A stretch of 11,205 nucleotides of DNA from Ch71 sp050945695 (GCA_050945695.1 JBMNTK010000133.1:1-11205), one strand, 5' to 3'. Shown: positions 1 through 7,072, numbered from the stretch's first letter. Notes: generated by a model not told the origin, from the letters alone. Translations and numbers: made by a program.

Positions 1-211
1 CTGGGCCTTCGGCCGGGCGTCCGCCTTCGCGGACGAGGGAGCCCTCGTCCATCGCGGCGGGTTCCAGCCCCACAGGGCCCACTCCGCGCGCGACCCGTCC
101 AGCGGCATCCTGATCCAACGCATTCGGCACACTCCGCCTTTCCCCACACGCGCACCACCCCACCCAGCGCGTCCGGCGTCGGCGAAGGCGGACGCCCGGC
201 CGAAGGCCCAG
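1..211. repeat. 30-bp inverted repeat bounding a 211-bp unit
   Basis: Bases 1-30 and 182-211 are perfect reverse complements (arm begins CTGGGCCTTCGGCC). The left arm touches the window edge, so it may be longer. Just inside the left arm are two mutually exclusive hairpins: CGTCCGC(18-24)/GCGGACG(29-35), and the palindrome GGACGAGGG(31-39)/CCCTCGTCC(42-50). No ORF of useful length lies between the arms. It could be a small non-autonomous mobile unit or an intergenic hairpin repeat. No target duplication can be checked because the left flank is missing. Confidence 0.6.
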
Positions 212-227
212 CAGCCCCGACTTGAGT

Positions 228-260
228 CGAGGGCTCTGTCGCGCCGTAGCAGAGCCCTCG
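228..260. repeat. Perfect 11-bp stem-loop
   Basis: CGAGGGCTCTG (228-238) pairs perfectly with CAGAGCCCTCG (250-260) across an 11-base loop. Neither side is followed by a T tract, so it does not look like a simple terminator. It lies in the gene-free left end and directly precedes the GGGATGAC direct repeats, so it is probably part of an interspersed intergenic repeat. Confidence 0.6.
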
Positions 261-265
261 CGTCG

Positions 266-318
266 CTCGGGATGACAGGGTGGGGGCTGGGGATGACAGA
301 GTGTGTGGCTCGGGATGA
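266..318 (+). repeat. Three spaced copies of CT(C/G)GGGATGAC
   Basis: Near-identical motifs CTCGGGATGACA, CTGGGGATGACA and CTCGGGATGAC occur about 20 bases apart after the 228-260 hairpin. I recall similar 'cgctcgggatgaca' strings as dispersed intergenic repeats in many environmental bacterial genomes. That is memory, not a search result. No coding function is suggested. Confidence 0.45.
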
Positions 319-361
319 CGTGGGGGCCTCTCGGGAGGGAGCCCGGCGCGCCTGGGACCTG

Positions 362-379
362 GGCGCACCAGTGTGCGCC
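362..379. repeat. Short stem-loop GGCGCAC/GTGCGCC
   Basis: GGCGCAC (362-368) and GTGCGCC (373-379) form a perfect 7-bp stem with the 4-base loop CAGT. It belongs to the cluster of inverted repeats in this gene-free stretch. It lies beyond the terminator of the minus-strand operon and has no T tract. Confidence 0.4.
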
Positions 380-406
380 TAGTAGCGTGCACTCCTCAGC
401 TGGTGT

Positions 407-441
407 TCACGTGTCACGCGTCACGCTTCACGCGTCACCGC
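407..441. repeat. Heptamer tandem repeat (TCACGCG-like, 5 units)
   Basis: Five consecutive 7-base units can be read: TCACGTG, TCACGCG, TCACGCT, TCACGCG, TCACCGC. The period of 7 is not a multiple of 3, and no gene covers the array. It lies just beyond the terminator of the transporter operon. Such heptamer arrays may vary in copy number between strains by slippage, but one sequence cannot show that. Confidence 0.6.
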
Positions 442-455
442 GGGTGATGGCGACG

Positions 456-499
456 AAAAGACGAAGACCCCGACGGTGTTCTCCGCCGGGGTCTTCGTC
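456..499 (-). terminator. Intrinsic terminator of the ABC transporter operon
   Basis: Read on the minus strand, a 17-bp stem with one mismatch (499-483 with 476-460) and a 6-base loop (482-477) is followed at once by TTTT (459-456). It starts 28 bases after the stop of the oppC-like gene. Position, stem strength and T run all fit a rho-independent terminator for the minus-strand operon. Confidence 0.85.
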
Positions 500-526
500 G
501 GCTTACTCTCTGGGCCGCTAGGCCCG

Positions 527-1492
527 TCACTCGCGGAGGCGAGGGTCGAAAGCGTCGCGGAGGCCGTCACCCAAGAAGTTGAAAGCGAGCACGGTCAGCG
601 TAAGTGCGGCCGCGGGCACCAGGATCACGTGCGGGTAGGATCGGATGCCCTGGAAGCCTTCGTTGATCATTATGCCCCAGCTCGGGGTGGGGGGATTGGC
701 CCCCAGACCGATGTAGCTGAGGAAGGCCTCGGTCATGATGTAGCTGGGGATCGAGAGCGTCTCAGCCACAATGCAGGGCCCGAGGATGTTAGGCAACAGG
801 TGCCGGAAGAGCACGCGCGGTGTGCTGACGCCGATAGCATGGGCCGCCTCGATGAACTCGCGCTCCTTGTAGGAGAGCACCTGACCGCGGGCGATACGTG
901 CCATACCGATCCAGTTGAGCAGACCCAGGGCGAGGAAGACGAAGAACAGACCTCCCAGGGCAGCGTCTATCTCCACCAGCGCCGCCAGAGGGCCGGTGAC
1001 TTCACCTCGCCTGGAGACGGCCTTGAAGAAGACCTGCATGAGGATCACCACGATGAGCACCGGCAGACCGTAGAGGAAGTCCACGATGCGCATCATGATG
1101 TTGTCTACCCAGCCACCGGCATAGCCGGAGATGGTACCGTAGACGATCCCAACGACCAGGCTGACGGCGGCCGCCACGAAGGCGACGGCCAACGAGACCC
1201 GGGCACCGTAGATGGTCCGGCTCAGGATGTCCCGGCCCAGGTAGTCTGCCCCGAGGGGGTAGGTGTCGCCGGGCAGGGCGTAGTTGTCCTGGAAGTGGGT
1301 CTCGTCGAACTTATAGGGAGCGATAGCCGGGGCGAAGATGGCGACGAGGATCAGCAATATGATGAACACACCGCCCACGGTGGCCACGCGGTTCTTGACC
1401 AACTGGTGCAAGGCATCCGACCACGGGCTGCGCTGCCGTCTCTGGGCGCGGCTGGCGAACACCTGCTGAGCTACAGCTTCTTGAACGGCCAT
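527..1492 (-). CDS. oppC: Oligopeptide/dipeptide ABC transporter permease, OppC/DppC family
   Basis: This is one of two inner-membrane permeases forming the channel of a peptide-type ABC importer. The 321 residues match the usual family length. A hydrophilic N-terminal segment precedes a first membrane helix (about 36-58). The family's GADYLGRDILSR stretch lies at about 81-92, and further helices at about 99-123, 137-156, 180-200, 240-262 and 286-308. The coupling EAA loop, EAAHAIGVSTPRVLFRHLLP (215-234), contacts an ATPase. The extra loop at 158-178 is also seen in other members, as I recall. A strong AGGAGA lies 4 bases upstream of the ATG. The gene follows the oppB-like stop by 32 bases and is last in the operon, before the terminator. 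The cargo cannot be read from the sequence; the gene symbol reflects family only. Confidence 0.93.
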   Translation of the reverse strand: MAVQEAVAQQVFASRAQRRQRSPWSDALHQLVKNRVATVGGVFIILLILVAIFAPAIAPYKFDETHFQDNYALPGDTYPLGADYLGRDILSRTIYGARVSLAVAFVAAAVSLVVGIVYGTISGYAGGWVDNIMMRIVDFLYGLPVLIVVILMQVFFKAVSRRGEVTGPLAALVEIDAALGGLFFVFLALGLLNWIGMARIARGQVLSYKEREFIEAAHAIGVSTPRVLFRHLLPNILGPCIVAETLSIPSYIMTEAFLSYIGLGANPPTPSWGIMINEGFQGIRSYPHVILVPAAALTLTVLAFNFLGDGLRDAFDPRLRE

Positions 1493-1524
1493 GATATCTC
1501 CTAACTAGTGGCCTGCGCGGGTAC

Positions 1525-2499
1525 CTACGAGTACCGGATCCGTGGGTCAAGCCAGGCGTAGGTGACGTCTACCAGCAGGTTAGACAGCACCAGGATGACG
1601 GCGTAGATGAGGGTGACGCCCATGATGACCGGGTAGTCGCGGTTGTTAATGCCCTGGACGAAGTACTTGCCCATGCCGGGAATACCGAACACCGACTCGA
1701 TCACGATGGTGCCGGTGACGACGGCCGCGAACATGGGGCCAAGGACGGTGACCACCGGGATGAGACTGTTCTTGAGGGCGTGCCGCACCACCACGGCGCG
1801 CTCGCGTAGCCCCTTGGCCCGCGCCGTACGGATGTAGTCCTCACGGATTACCTGAAGGAGCGAGGCACGGGTGAGGCGGGCGATGCTCGCCGACATGCCG
1901 GTGCCCAGGGCGAGCGTGGGCAGTATGGCATGCTGGATGAACTTGCCGGTTGGGGCGGGGATGAAGCCCAGGAAGAAGGGACGTTCGGCGCCCCACAGGG
2001 CCACGGGCAGCCATCCGAGCTTGAGGGCGAAGAGCCAGTATAGAACCGGGCCTAGCACCAAGGCAGGGATGGACACGCCCAGAATGGCTATGAAGGAGGC
2101 CACGTAGTCGGGCCATCGGTTGTGGTTCAGGGCAGCAATGATCCCTGCCGGCACGCCGATGAGCAGCGCCAGCCCGATGGCCAGGATGCCCAACTGCGCC
2201 GATATCGGCAGGCTATCGCCCACAATATCGTTCACGGTGCGGTTGCGCTGGGTAAAGGAGGGGCCAAGGTCTCCTTCCAGCAGCAAGGAGCGGAGGTAAT
2301 TGACGAACTGCACGTGAAGGGGCTTGTCCAGGCCGTACTTGGCCTCCAGGTTCTGGACAACCGCTTCCGGGAGCTTCCGCTCGCCAGCGAAATCGAAGGG
2401 CCCGCCCGGTATGGCCTGCATGAGCAGGAACACTGCCAGCAGCAGGGCTAGCAGGACGGGTATGGACCACAGAAGCCTGCGTAGTATGTACGAGGCCAT
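1525..2499 (-). CDS. oppB: Oligopeptide/dipeptide ABC transporter permease, OppB/DppB family
   Basis: This is the partner permease of the downstream OppC-like protein. The 324 residues are typical for the family. The N-terminus MASYILRRLLWSIPVLL starts a membrane helix (about 9-29) and leads to the family PGGPF motif (31-35). A periplasmic stretch with the YGLDKP motif (55-60) follows. Helices lie at about 101-123, 133-160, 190-207, 247-270 and 291-314. The EAA-type loop is at 225-244 (TARAKGLRERAVVVRHALKN), and FGIPGMG lies at 271-277. A GGAG lies 11 bases before the ATG, a modest ribosome site. The gene is separated from the oppA-like gene by a 172-base spacer with three hairpins, and probably has no promoter of its own. 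Confidence 0.93.
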   Translation of the reverse strand: MASYILRRLLWSIPVLLALLLAVFLLMQAIPGGPFDFAGERKLPEAVVQNLEAKYGLDKPLHVQFVNYLRSLLLEGDLGPSFTQRNRTVNDIVGDSLPISAQLGILAIGLALLIGVPAGIIAALNHNRWPDYVASFIAILGVSIPALVLGPVLYWLFALKLGWLPVALWGAERPFFLGFIPAPTGKFIQHAILPTLALGTGMSASIARLTRASLLQVIREDYIRTARAKGLRERAVVVRHALKNSLIPVVTVLGPMFAAVVTGTIVIESVFGIPGMGKYFVQGINNRDYPVIMGVTLIYAVILVLSNLLVDVTYAWLDPRIRYS

Positions 2500-2556
2500 A
2501 GGGTAGCACTCTCCAATACTGTTCTAATATGGGCTGATGAGTCACTGCCGCTCGAA

Positions 2557-2658
2557 GTCCGGGAAACGAGGGTGGTTCCCGGACCTAGACCGACAGCGAG
2601 TCGGTTCTGCCCGGTTCTGCCGGGGAGTGGACGGGACCCCCGCGGGAGCCCCGTCCAC
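2557..2658 (-). promoter_or_regulatory. Intercistronic hairpin cluster between oppA and oppB
   Basis: Three stems lie in the 172-base gap. GTGGACGGG (2627-2635)/CCCGTCCAC (2650-2658) starts 13 bases after the oppA stop as read on the minus strand. ACCGAC (2589-2594)/GTCGGT (2600-2605) follows, then GTCCGGGAA (2557-2565)/TTCCCGGAC (2576-2584). A perfect 10-bp tandem repeat, CGGTTCTGCC, lies at 2602-2621. None has a T tract, so partial termination or protection of the oppA 3' end from exonucleases is more likely than full termination. Confidence 0.6.
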
Positions 2659-2671
2659 CCGTGGGCGATTA

Positions 2672-4525
2672 CTATCTGCCCCTTGCGGCCTGCTTGGCCT
2701 CCCAGTCGATGGTCCACTTCCAGACGTGGTCCATGCTGAGCGGGTTGACGATACGGTTCAGATACGGCTTGGTCAGGTCTACCCGGGTGTAGAAGTAGAT
2801 GGGCGCCATAGCCGTAGCTTCGTTGTTGAGGATGATCTCGGCTTGCTTGTAGAGCTCGGCGCGCACCTCAGGATCCTGCTCGACCTGGGCCTGCTCAACC
2901 AGAGCATCGAACTCCTCGTTGAAGAACTTCTCGTAGTTCTCGGTGCTCCGGCTGTGCATCACGTCGGCCAGGAAGTTGTTGGCATCCAGGTAGTCCGCGC
3001 ACCAGCCCATGCGGAAGATGTGCGGCTTGTCCTCATCGGGCGAATCGGGCTTGAGGGTCTCGAGGTAGACACCCCATTCCTGCTGCTCGATGTTGACGTT
3101 GACGCCGAGGACCTCCGCCCACATAGCCTGGACGGCCTGGGCGATCTGGAGGTGAGCCTCAGACTGGTTGATCATCAGGGTGACGGGCGGGAGGCCCTCA
3201 CCGTTCGGGTAACCGGCCTCGGCCAAAGCCGCACGGGCGGCCTCAGGGTCGAACAGCAGACCGACCTCGGGGTCACCGCCTACGCTGCCGAAGACACCGG
3301 GGCAGGTGAAGGAGTTGGCCGGGCGCTGCTCACCCTTCAGCAGGGTGTCGATGATGGTCTGGCGGTCGATGGCGTAGGAGAACGCCTTGCGCACCAGATG
3401 GTTGTCAAACGGCGGCTTGGTGTTGACGAAGCCGTAGTAGTAGGTGCACAGACGAGGCAGGATCCGAAGCTCCTGGCTGAGAACCGGGTCGGCCTTGATG
3501 CGGTCCATGTCGGGCAGAGGCGGGCCCCAGCCGGGATCGCCCTGGAAGTCAATCTCGCCGTTCTCATACATGGCCATGGCGGTGGAAGCCTCGGCCACGA
3601 TGGGGGCACTGAGGACTTCGATCTGGACCTGATCGGCGTTGTACCACAGAGGGTTCTTGACCAGGGTCAGATGGTCACCGTGAGCCCACTCCTTCAGCAT
3701 GTAAGGACCGTTGGTGACTATCAGGCCGGGCTCGATCCAACGATCGCCCCACTCCTCGATGATGGCCTGAGGCTGCGGACGGAAGATCCACAGGCTGGTC
3801 ATGGCCGGGAAGTAGGCAGCAGGCTGCTTGAGGGTGTACTCGACGGTGTAGTCGTCCACCGCCCGGACGCCCACGCCGGCACGGAGCTCGTCCAGTTCTT
3901 CGTCGCTGAGAGCGCTGACGTCAGCGAAGGCGAACTCCTCAGCCCCGGCGAGCACGGTGGTGGGGACATACGAGTAAGGAGCACCCGTACGAGGATCGAG
4001 GCTACGGAGGATGCCGTAGACCACGTCGTGGGCAGTGACGGGGCCGATCTCATTCACCTGATCACCGACGAGCTGGACCCATACGGCGTCGTCACGCAGG
4101 TGGAAGGTGTAGACGGTACCGTCCTCGGAAACCTCCCAGTCGGTGGCCAGTTCAGGCACGACTTCCAGGGTATCGTCGTCATAGTCGGTGAGAGCCAGGA
4201 ACATCTGCTCGATCAACCACACGGAGGTGGTGTCCTCGGAGAGCGCCGGGTCAACCGTAGGCGGCTCAGAACCGAAGACGAAGTCGAGCGTGACCGGCTC
4301 GGCACCGGCCTCCGGCGTAGGGGTGACGATGACCTCTACGGTCTCCTTGATCACCTCCGGCGGCTGGGTGACGACGACGGTTTCCTTGATCACCTCTGGT
4401 GGCTGAGTGACGACAACGGTCTCTTTGATGACTTCGGGTGCGGGTGTGGCGCCGCAGGCCGCCACAACCATCGCCAGGATGGTCAGAATGGCAAGTACCC
4501 CGAACCACTTGCTCGTATGTCTCAT
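2672..4525 (-). CDS. oppA: Extracellular solute-binding lipoprotein, family 5 (oligopeptide/dipeptide type)
   Basis: This is the membrane-anchored receptor that captures the substrate and delivers it to the OppB/OppC-type channel. The start was set at ATG 4525 because AGGAGG lies 5 bases upstream and the next residues form a lipoprotein signal (MRHTSKW, hydrophobic core, VAAC lipobox, Cys24). The in-frame extension back to 4642 lacks such support. Product 617 residues. Mature residues 25-77 are a low-complexity linker with VIKETVVVTQPPE twice (32-44, 45-57) and a third degenerate copy. The family 5 binding domain starts near 78, with SEPPTVDPA followed by a typical LATDWEVSEDGTVYTFHLR block. 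Family members bind peptides, nickel or some sugars, so the cargo is not settled. The gene is third in the operon, between the ATPase and permease genes, and is flanked by hairpins. Confidence 0.93.
   Translation of the reverse strand: MRHTSKWFGVLAILTILAMVVAACGATPAPEVIKETVVVTQPPEVIKETVVVTQPPEVIKETVEVIVTPTPEAGAEPVTLDFVFGSEPPTVDPALSEDTTSVWLIEQMFLALTDYDDDTLEVVPELATDWEVSEDGTVYTFHLRDDAVWVQLVGDQVNEIGPVTAHDVVYGILRSLDPRTGAPYSYVPTTVLAGAEEFAFADVSALSDEELDELRAGVGVRAVDDYTVEYTLKQPAAYFPAMTSLWIFRPQPQAIIEEWGDRWIEPGLIVTNGPYMLKEWAHGDHLTLVKNPLWYNADQVQIEVLSAPIVAEASTAMAMYENGEIDFQGDPGWGPPLPDMDRIKADPVLSQELRILPRLCTYYYGFVNTKPPFDNHLVRKAFSYAIDRQTIIDTLLKGEQRPANSFTCPGVFGSVGGDPEVGLLFDPEAARAALAEAGYPNGEGLPPVTLMINQSEAHLQIAQAVQAMWAEVLGVNVNIEQQEWGVYLETLKPDSPDEDKPHIFRMGWCADYLDANNFLADVMHSRSTENYEKFFNEEFDALVEQAQVEQDPEVRAELYKQAEIILNNEATAMAPIYFYTRVDLTKPYLNRIVNPLSMDHVWKWTIDWEAKQAARGR
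4310..4432 (-). repeat. 39-base in-frame repeats encoding the lipoprotein linker
   Basis: Two full 39-base units (4432-4394 and 4393-4355) encode VIKETVVVTQPPE. A third, altered unit (4354-4310) encodes VIKETVEVIVTPTPE. The third positions of codons differ between copies while the protein is kept, so the repeats are not brand new. They make the flexible tether between the lipid anchor and the binding domain. Confidence 0.85.
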
Positions 4526-4530
4526 GTATC

Positions 4531-4536
4531 CCTCCT
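4531..4536 (-). promoter_or_regulatory. Strong ribosome binding site deciding the oppA start
   Basis: AGGAGG on the minus strand ends 5 bases before ATG 4525. It is the best Shine-Dalgarno sequence in the operon, which suits the high receptor-to-channel ratio usual in these importers. Confidence 0.8.
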
Positions 4537-4564
4537 GAGAGTGGAGCGCGACATCAGCGATGTC

Positions 4565-4644
4565 TCGGGGGGCGTTCCCCGAACTGGTTCCTATCCGCCG
4601 GCCCACCTCCTTCGGTGCAGGCTTGCGGGACTGGTCCAGCAAGC
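4565..4644 (-). promoter_or_regulatory. Hairpins between oppF and oppA
   Basis: Directly after the oppF-like stop, GCTTGC (4621-4626) pairs with GCAAGC (4639-4644), with an inner GGAC/GTCC. A second stem is TCGGGG (4565-4570)/CCCCGA (4577-4582). There is no T run after either. They could be an mRNA processing or stabilising site, letting oppA RNA accumulate independently of the ATPase genes. Confidence 0.45.
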
Positions 4645-4645
4645 C

Positions 4646-5644
4646 CTATCCCTCGCGACTCCGGTAGCACGCGACCCAGTGGCCCTCACTCACCTCTTCG
4701 AAGGGTGGCTCCTCTTGCTTGCAGATGTCCATGACGACGGGACATCTCGTGCAGAAGTTGCACCCCTTAGGTGGGTTGGCAGGGCTGGGAACATCGCCCT
4801 CAAGGATGATGCGCTGTCGCTTTGCTTCTACCACCGGATCGGGAATGGGTACAGCTGAGAGCAGTGCCCGGGTGTACGGATGCCGGGGATCGCCGTAGAG
4901 GCCATGGCGGTCCGCCAGCTCCACGATCTTACCCAGGTACATGACCGCCACTCGGTCGCTGATGTGCTTCACGACACTCAGGTCGTGGGCGATGAACAGG
5001 TAAGTCAGGCCAAACTGCGCCTGCAGGTCCTCCAGGAGGTTGATGATCTGGGCCTGGATGGACACGTCCAGGGCCGAGATGGGCTCGTCGCAGACGATGA
5101 AATCCGGCTGGACGGCCAGAGCACGGGCCACGCCGATCCTCTGTCGCTGCCCACCAGAGAACTCATGCGGGTAGCGGGAGGCGAAGTAGGGGTTCAGGCC
5201 CACCAAGGACAGCAGGTCGCGTACCCGCTCCTGCAGCTCCTTGCCCTGGGCCAGGCCGTGCACTTCCAGGGGCTCGCCAATGATGGAACCCACGGTCATG
5301 CGGGGGTTTAGGGAGGCGTAGGGGTCCTGGAAGATGATCTGCATATCGCGCCGCATACGACGCAGTGCCTCGCCCTTGAGGCTCACCAGGTCAACGCCGT
5401 TGAACATGACTTGACCAGCGGTAGGCCGGTAGAGCTGGAGGATGGCTCGCCCGGTGGTGGACTTACCGCAACCGCTCTCTCCCACCAGGCCGAGGGTCTC
5501 CCCTTTCTTGATATCGAAGGAGATGCCATCCACGGCACGGATGGCGCCGACCTTCCGCTGCACGACGAGCCCCCGCATGATGGGGAAGTGCATCTTCAGG
5601 TCGCGAACCTGTATGAGCGTGTCCTTGCCGTTACTAGAAACCAT
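4646..5644 (-). CDS. oppF: Peptide ABC transporter ATP-binding protein, OppF/DppF family
   Basis: This is one of two cytoplasmic ATPases powering the importer. With the ATG at 5644 it has 332 residues. Visible motifs are Walker A GESGCGKST (55-63), Q-loop Q106 in FQDP, signature SGGQRQR (163-169), Walker B FIVCDEP (182-188) and the H-loop His220 in AHDLS. The family C-terminal extension (HPYTRALLSAVP at 255-266) ends in a cysteine cluster, C295-x2-C298-x2-C301-x6-C308 plus C326. Clusters of this kind bind a 4Fe-4S centre in at least one dipeptide transporter ATPase. An in-frame GTG at 5653 is possible, but the ATG has a GGGTGG 5 bases upstream, so it is preferred. The start overlaps the upstream oppD-like gene by 11 bases, implying translational coupling. 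Confidence 0.92.
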   Translation of the reverse strand: MVSSNGKDTLIQVRDLKMHFPIMRGLVVQRKVGAIRAVDGISFDIKKGETLGLVGESGCGKSTTGRAILQLYRPTAGQVMFNGVDLVSLKGEALRRMRRDMQIIFQDPYASLNPRMTVGSIIGEPLEVHGLAQGKELQERVRDLLSLVGLNPYFASRYPHEFSGGQRQRIGVARALAVQPDFIVCDEPISALDVSIQAQIINLLEDLQAQFGLTYLFIAHDLSVVKHISDRVAVMYLGKIVELADRHGLYGDPRHPYTRALLSAVPIPDPVVEAKRQRIILEGDVPSPANPPKGCNFCTRCPVVMDICKQEEPPFEEVSEGHWVACYRSREG

Positions 5645-6623
5645 TGCTGCCACCCGGGATGATATCCTGCCAGCAGGCTACCTGATGGCCGTTTCCGATT
5701 GAGCGAAGCTTCGGTGTGCCCGACCAGCACTGATCCGTGGCCCAAGCGCACCGAGGAGCAAAGGGACAGGCGTCCGGCAGCTCGATCAGATCGGGCGGGA
5801 GGCCCTCGATGGGTATGAGCCGTTCCGATCCATCCGCATCGAGGCGGGGGACCGAGCGTAGCAGGCCCACCGTGTAGGGGTGCCGCGGGTTGCCGTAGAG
5901 CTCCCTGACCGGCGCGGACTCGATGATGTGACCGGCATACATGACCATCACCCGGTCTGCCAGGCCAGCGACGATCCCCAAGTCGTGGGTGATCCAGATG
6001 ATGGCCATGCCCAGCTCGTCGCGCAGCCTCTTCACCAGATCGATGATCTGCGCCTGGATGGTGACATCCAGGGCCGTAGTGGGCTCATCGGCGATGAGAA
6101 GCTTCGGATTGCAGGAGAGGGCCATGGCGATCATGGCACGCTGGCGCATGCCACCGGAGAACTGATGGGGATAGTCGTTCAGCCGGCGCTCGGCCTCCGG
6201 GATACCCACCATACGCAGCAGCTCAATGGTCTTGCTGCGGGCTTCGGCCCCGCTTAGGCCCTGGTGAACTTCCAGGGCTTCCCCAACCTGCTTGCCGATG
6301 GTCAGGACGGGGTTGAGCGAGGTCATGGGGTCCTGGAATATCATGGAGATGCGGTTGCCCCGTATGTCGCGGAGCTCGTCCTCAGACATGGTGAGCAGGT
6401 CGCGGCCCTGGAAGAGGACCTGGCCTCCCACGATCTTTCCTGGCGGCTGGGGGATGAGCCGCATAATCGAGAGTACGCCGACGCTCTTGCCGCAGCCACT
6501 CTCACCCACGATGGCGACGGTCTCCCCCTCATTGACCTCGTAGGAGATTCCGTTGACAGCCTGGACCACGCCGTCCTGGGTATGAAACTGCGTGCGAAGA
6601 TCCTTGACCTCTAGAAGGGCCAT
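5634..6623 (-). CDS. oppD: Peptide ABC transporter ATP-binding protein, OppD/DppD family
   Basis: This is the second ATPase of the importer, which pairs with the OppF-like protein, and the first gene of the operon. Its 329 residues are normal length. Walker A is GESGCGKS (40-47), the Q-loop is Q97 in FQDPMTSLNP, the signature SGGMRQR (156-162), Walker B LLIADEP (175-181) and the H-loop His213 in THDLG. The C-terminal substrate-binding extension carries the CPFAPRC and DQC cysteines and a late AC, again resembling the iron-sulphur type tail. The ribosome site is weak (AAGG about 10 bases before the ATG). A good promoter lies about 75 bases upstream. All catalytic motifs are intact. Confidence 0.93.
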   Translation of the reverse strand: MALLEVKDLRTQFHTQDGVVQAVNGISYEVNEGETVAIVGESGCGKSVGVLSIMRLIPQPPGKIVGGQVLFQGRDLLTMSEDELRDIRGNRISMIFQDPMTSLNPVLTIGKQVGEALEVHQGLSGAEARSKTIELLRMVGIPEAERRLNDYPHQFSGGMRQRAMIAMALSCNPKLLIADEPTTALDVTIQAQIIDLVKRLRDELGMAIIWITHDLGIVAGLADRVMVMYAGHIIESAPVRELYGNPRHPYTVGLLRSVPRLDADGSERLIPIEGLPPDLIELPDACPFAPRCAWATDQCWSGTPKLRSIGNGHQVACWQDIIPGGSNGF

Positions 6624-6705
6624 GCTGCTGCTACCTTGCTAGGGCTGAATTTGGTGCCCGAAAAGACAAATCTCTGTTAGACAGGGGCCTGTAGGCAATA
6701 GTGCA

Positions 6706-6735
6706 ATGCTAACAGGGAAGGAAGAGGTTTGTCAA
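6706..6735 (-). promoter_or_regulatory. Sigma70-type promoter of the ABC transporter operon
   Basis: On the minus strand there is a perfect -35 TTGACA (6735-6730), an 18-base spacer and -10 TAGCAT (6711-6706, four of six consensus bases). The expected start near 6699 leaves a leader of about 75 bases before the oppD-like ATG. An inverted pair CTGTTAG (6674-6680)/CTAACAG (6709-6715) spans the -10 and early leader. GATAGTCTATC (6740-6750) is a perfect dyad just upstream of the -35. Both are candidate operator sites. Confidence 0.7.
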
Positions 6736-6867
6736 GCTAGATAGTCTATCGCAGCCGGCATGTCCAAGACTTCCCCAGTCTGTAGCGTTTCCTGAGCGTC
6801 GCTGCCACGGTTTTCGAGAATGGAGTGATTTCTAACGCAACTCTAATGGTAGTTCCAATCCAATCAC

Positions 6868-6896
6868 TTGACCACCACGACAACGCTGGCTAGCAT
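6868..6896 (+). promoter_or_regulatory. Sigma70-type promoter of the cytochrome/propeller genes
   Basis: TTGACC (6868-6873), a 17-base spacer and TAGCAT (6891-6896). The -10 hexamer is identical to that of the divergent transporter promoter. A dyad GCATCC (6893-6898)/GGATGC (6903-6908) overlaps the -10 and the expected start site and could be an operator. The predicted leader is about 180 bases long, with a stem TGCGCC (6992-6997)/GGCGCA (7008-7013) and no recognised riboswitch. Confidence 0.6.
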
Positions 6897-7072
6897 CCAC
6901 AGGGATGCGTTGAGGCCCATCGAGCTGGGTCGCCCACGTGACACCACCCTCGCACTGCAGCACGTCAACCGCAAGCCATAGGGCCCGGCCTTGCGCCCGC
7001 CGACGGAGGCGCAGGGTACGGTGCCGTTCGCTTAGGAGTCGTGTCAGCTAGTAGCACTGCAATCGGTGCCAT

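Noticed and set aside
1..441. CRISPR array
   Set aside because: The repeats are short, of several kinds and unevenly spaced; there are no regular spacers.
303..521. Short plus-strand open frame in the repeat-rich left end
   Set aside because: It crosses the heptamer array and the terminator stem, lacks a ribosome site and has low-complexity translation.
476..1504. A 342-codon open frame on the plus strand
   Set aside because: It mirrors the oppC-like gene, its product is rich in His, Asp and Glu without domain pattern, and the minus strand has a clear family match.
4526..4642. N-terminal extension of the binding lipoprotein
   Set aside because: The 39 extra residues lie before a perfect lipoprotein signal and overlap the intercistronic hairpins; AGGAGG marks the downstream ATG.
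2537..4858. A 773-codon open frame on the plus strand
   Set aside because: It is antisense to the oppA-like gene and the start of oppF, shows no recognisable domain or ribosome site, and is explained by GC-rich codon bias of the minus-strand genes.
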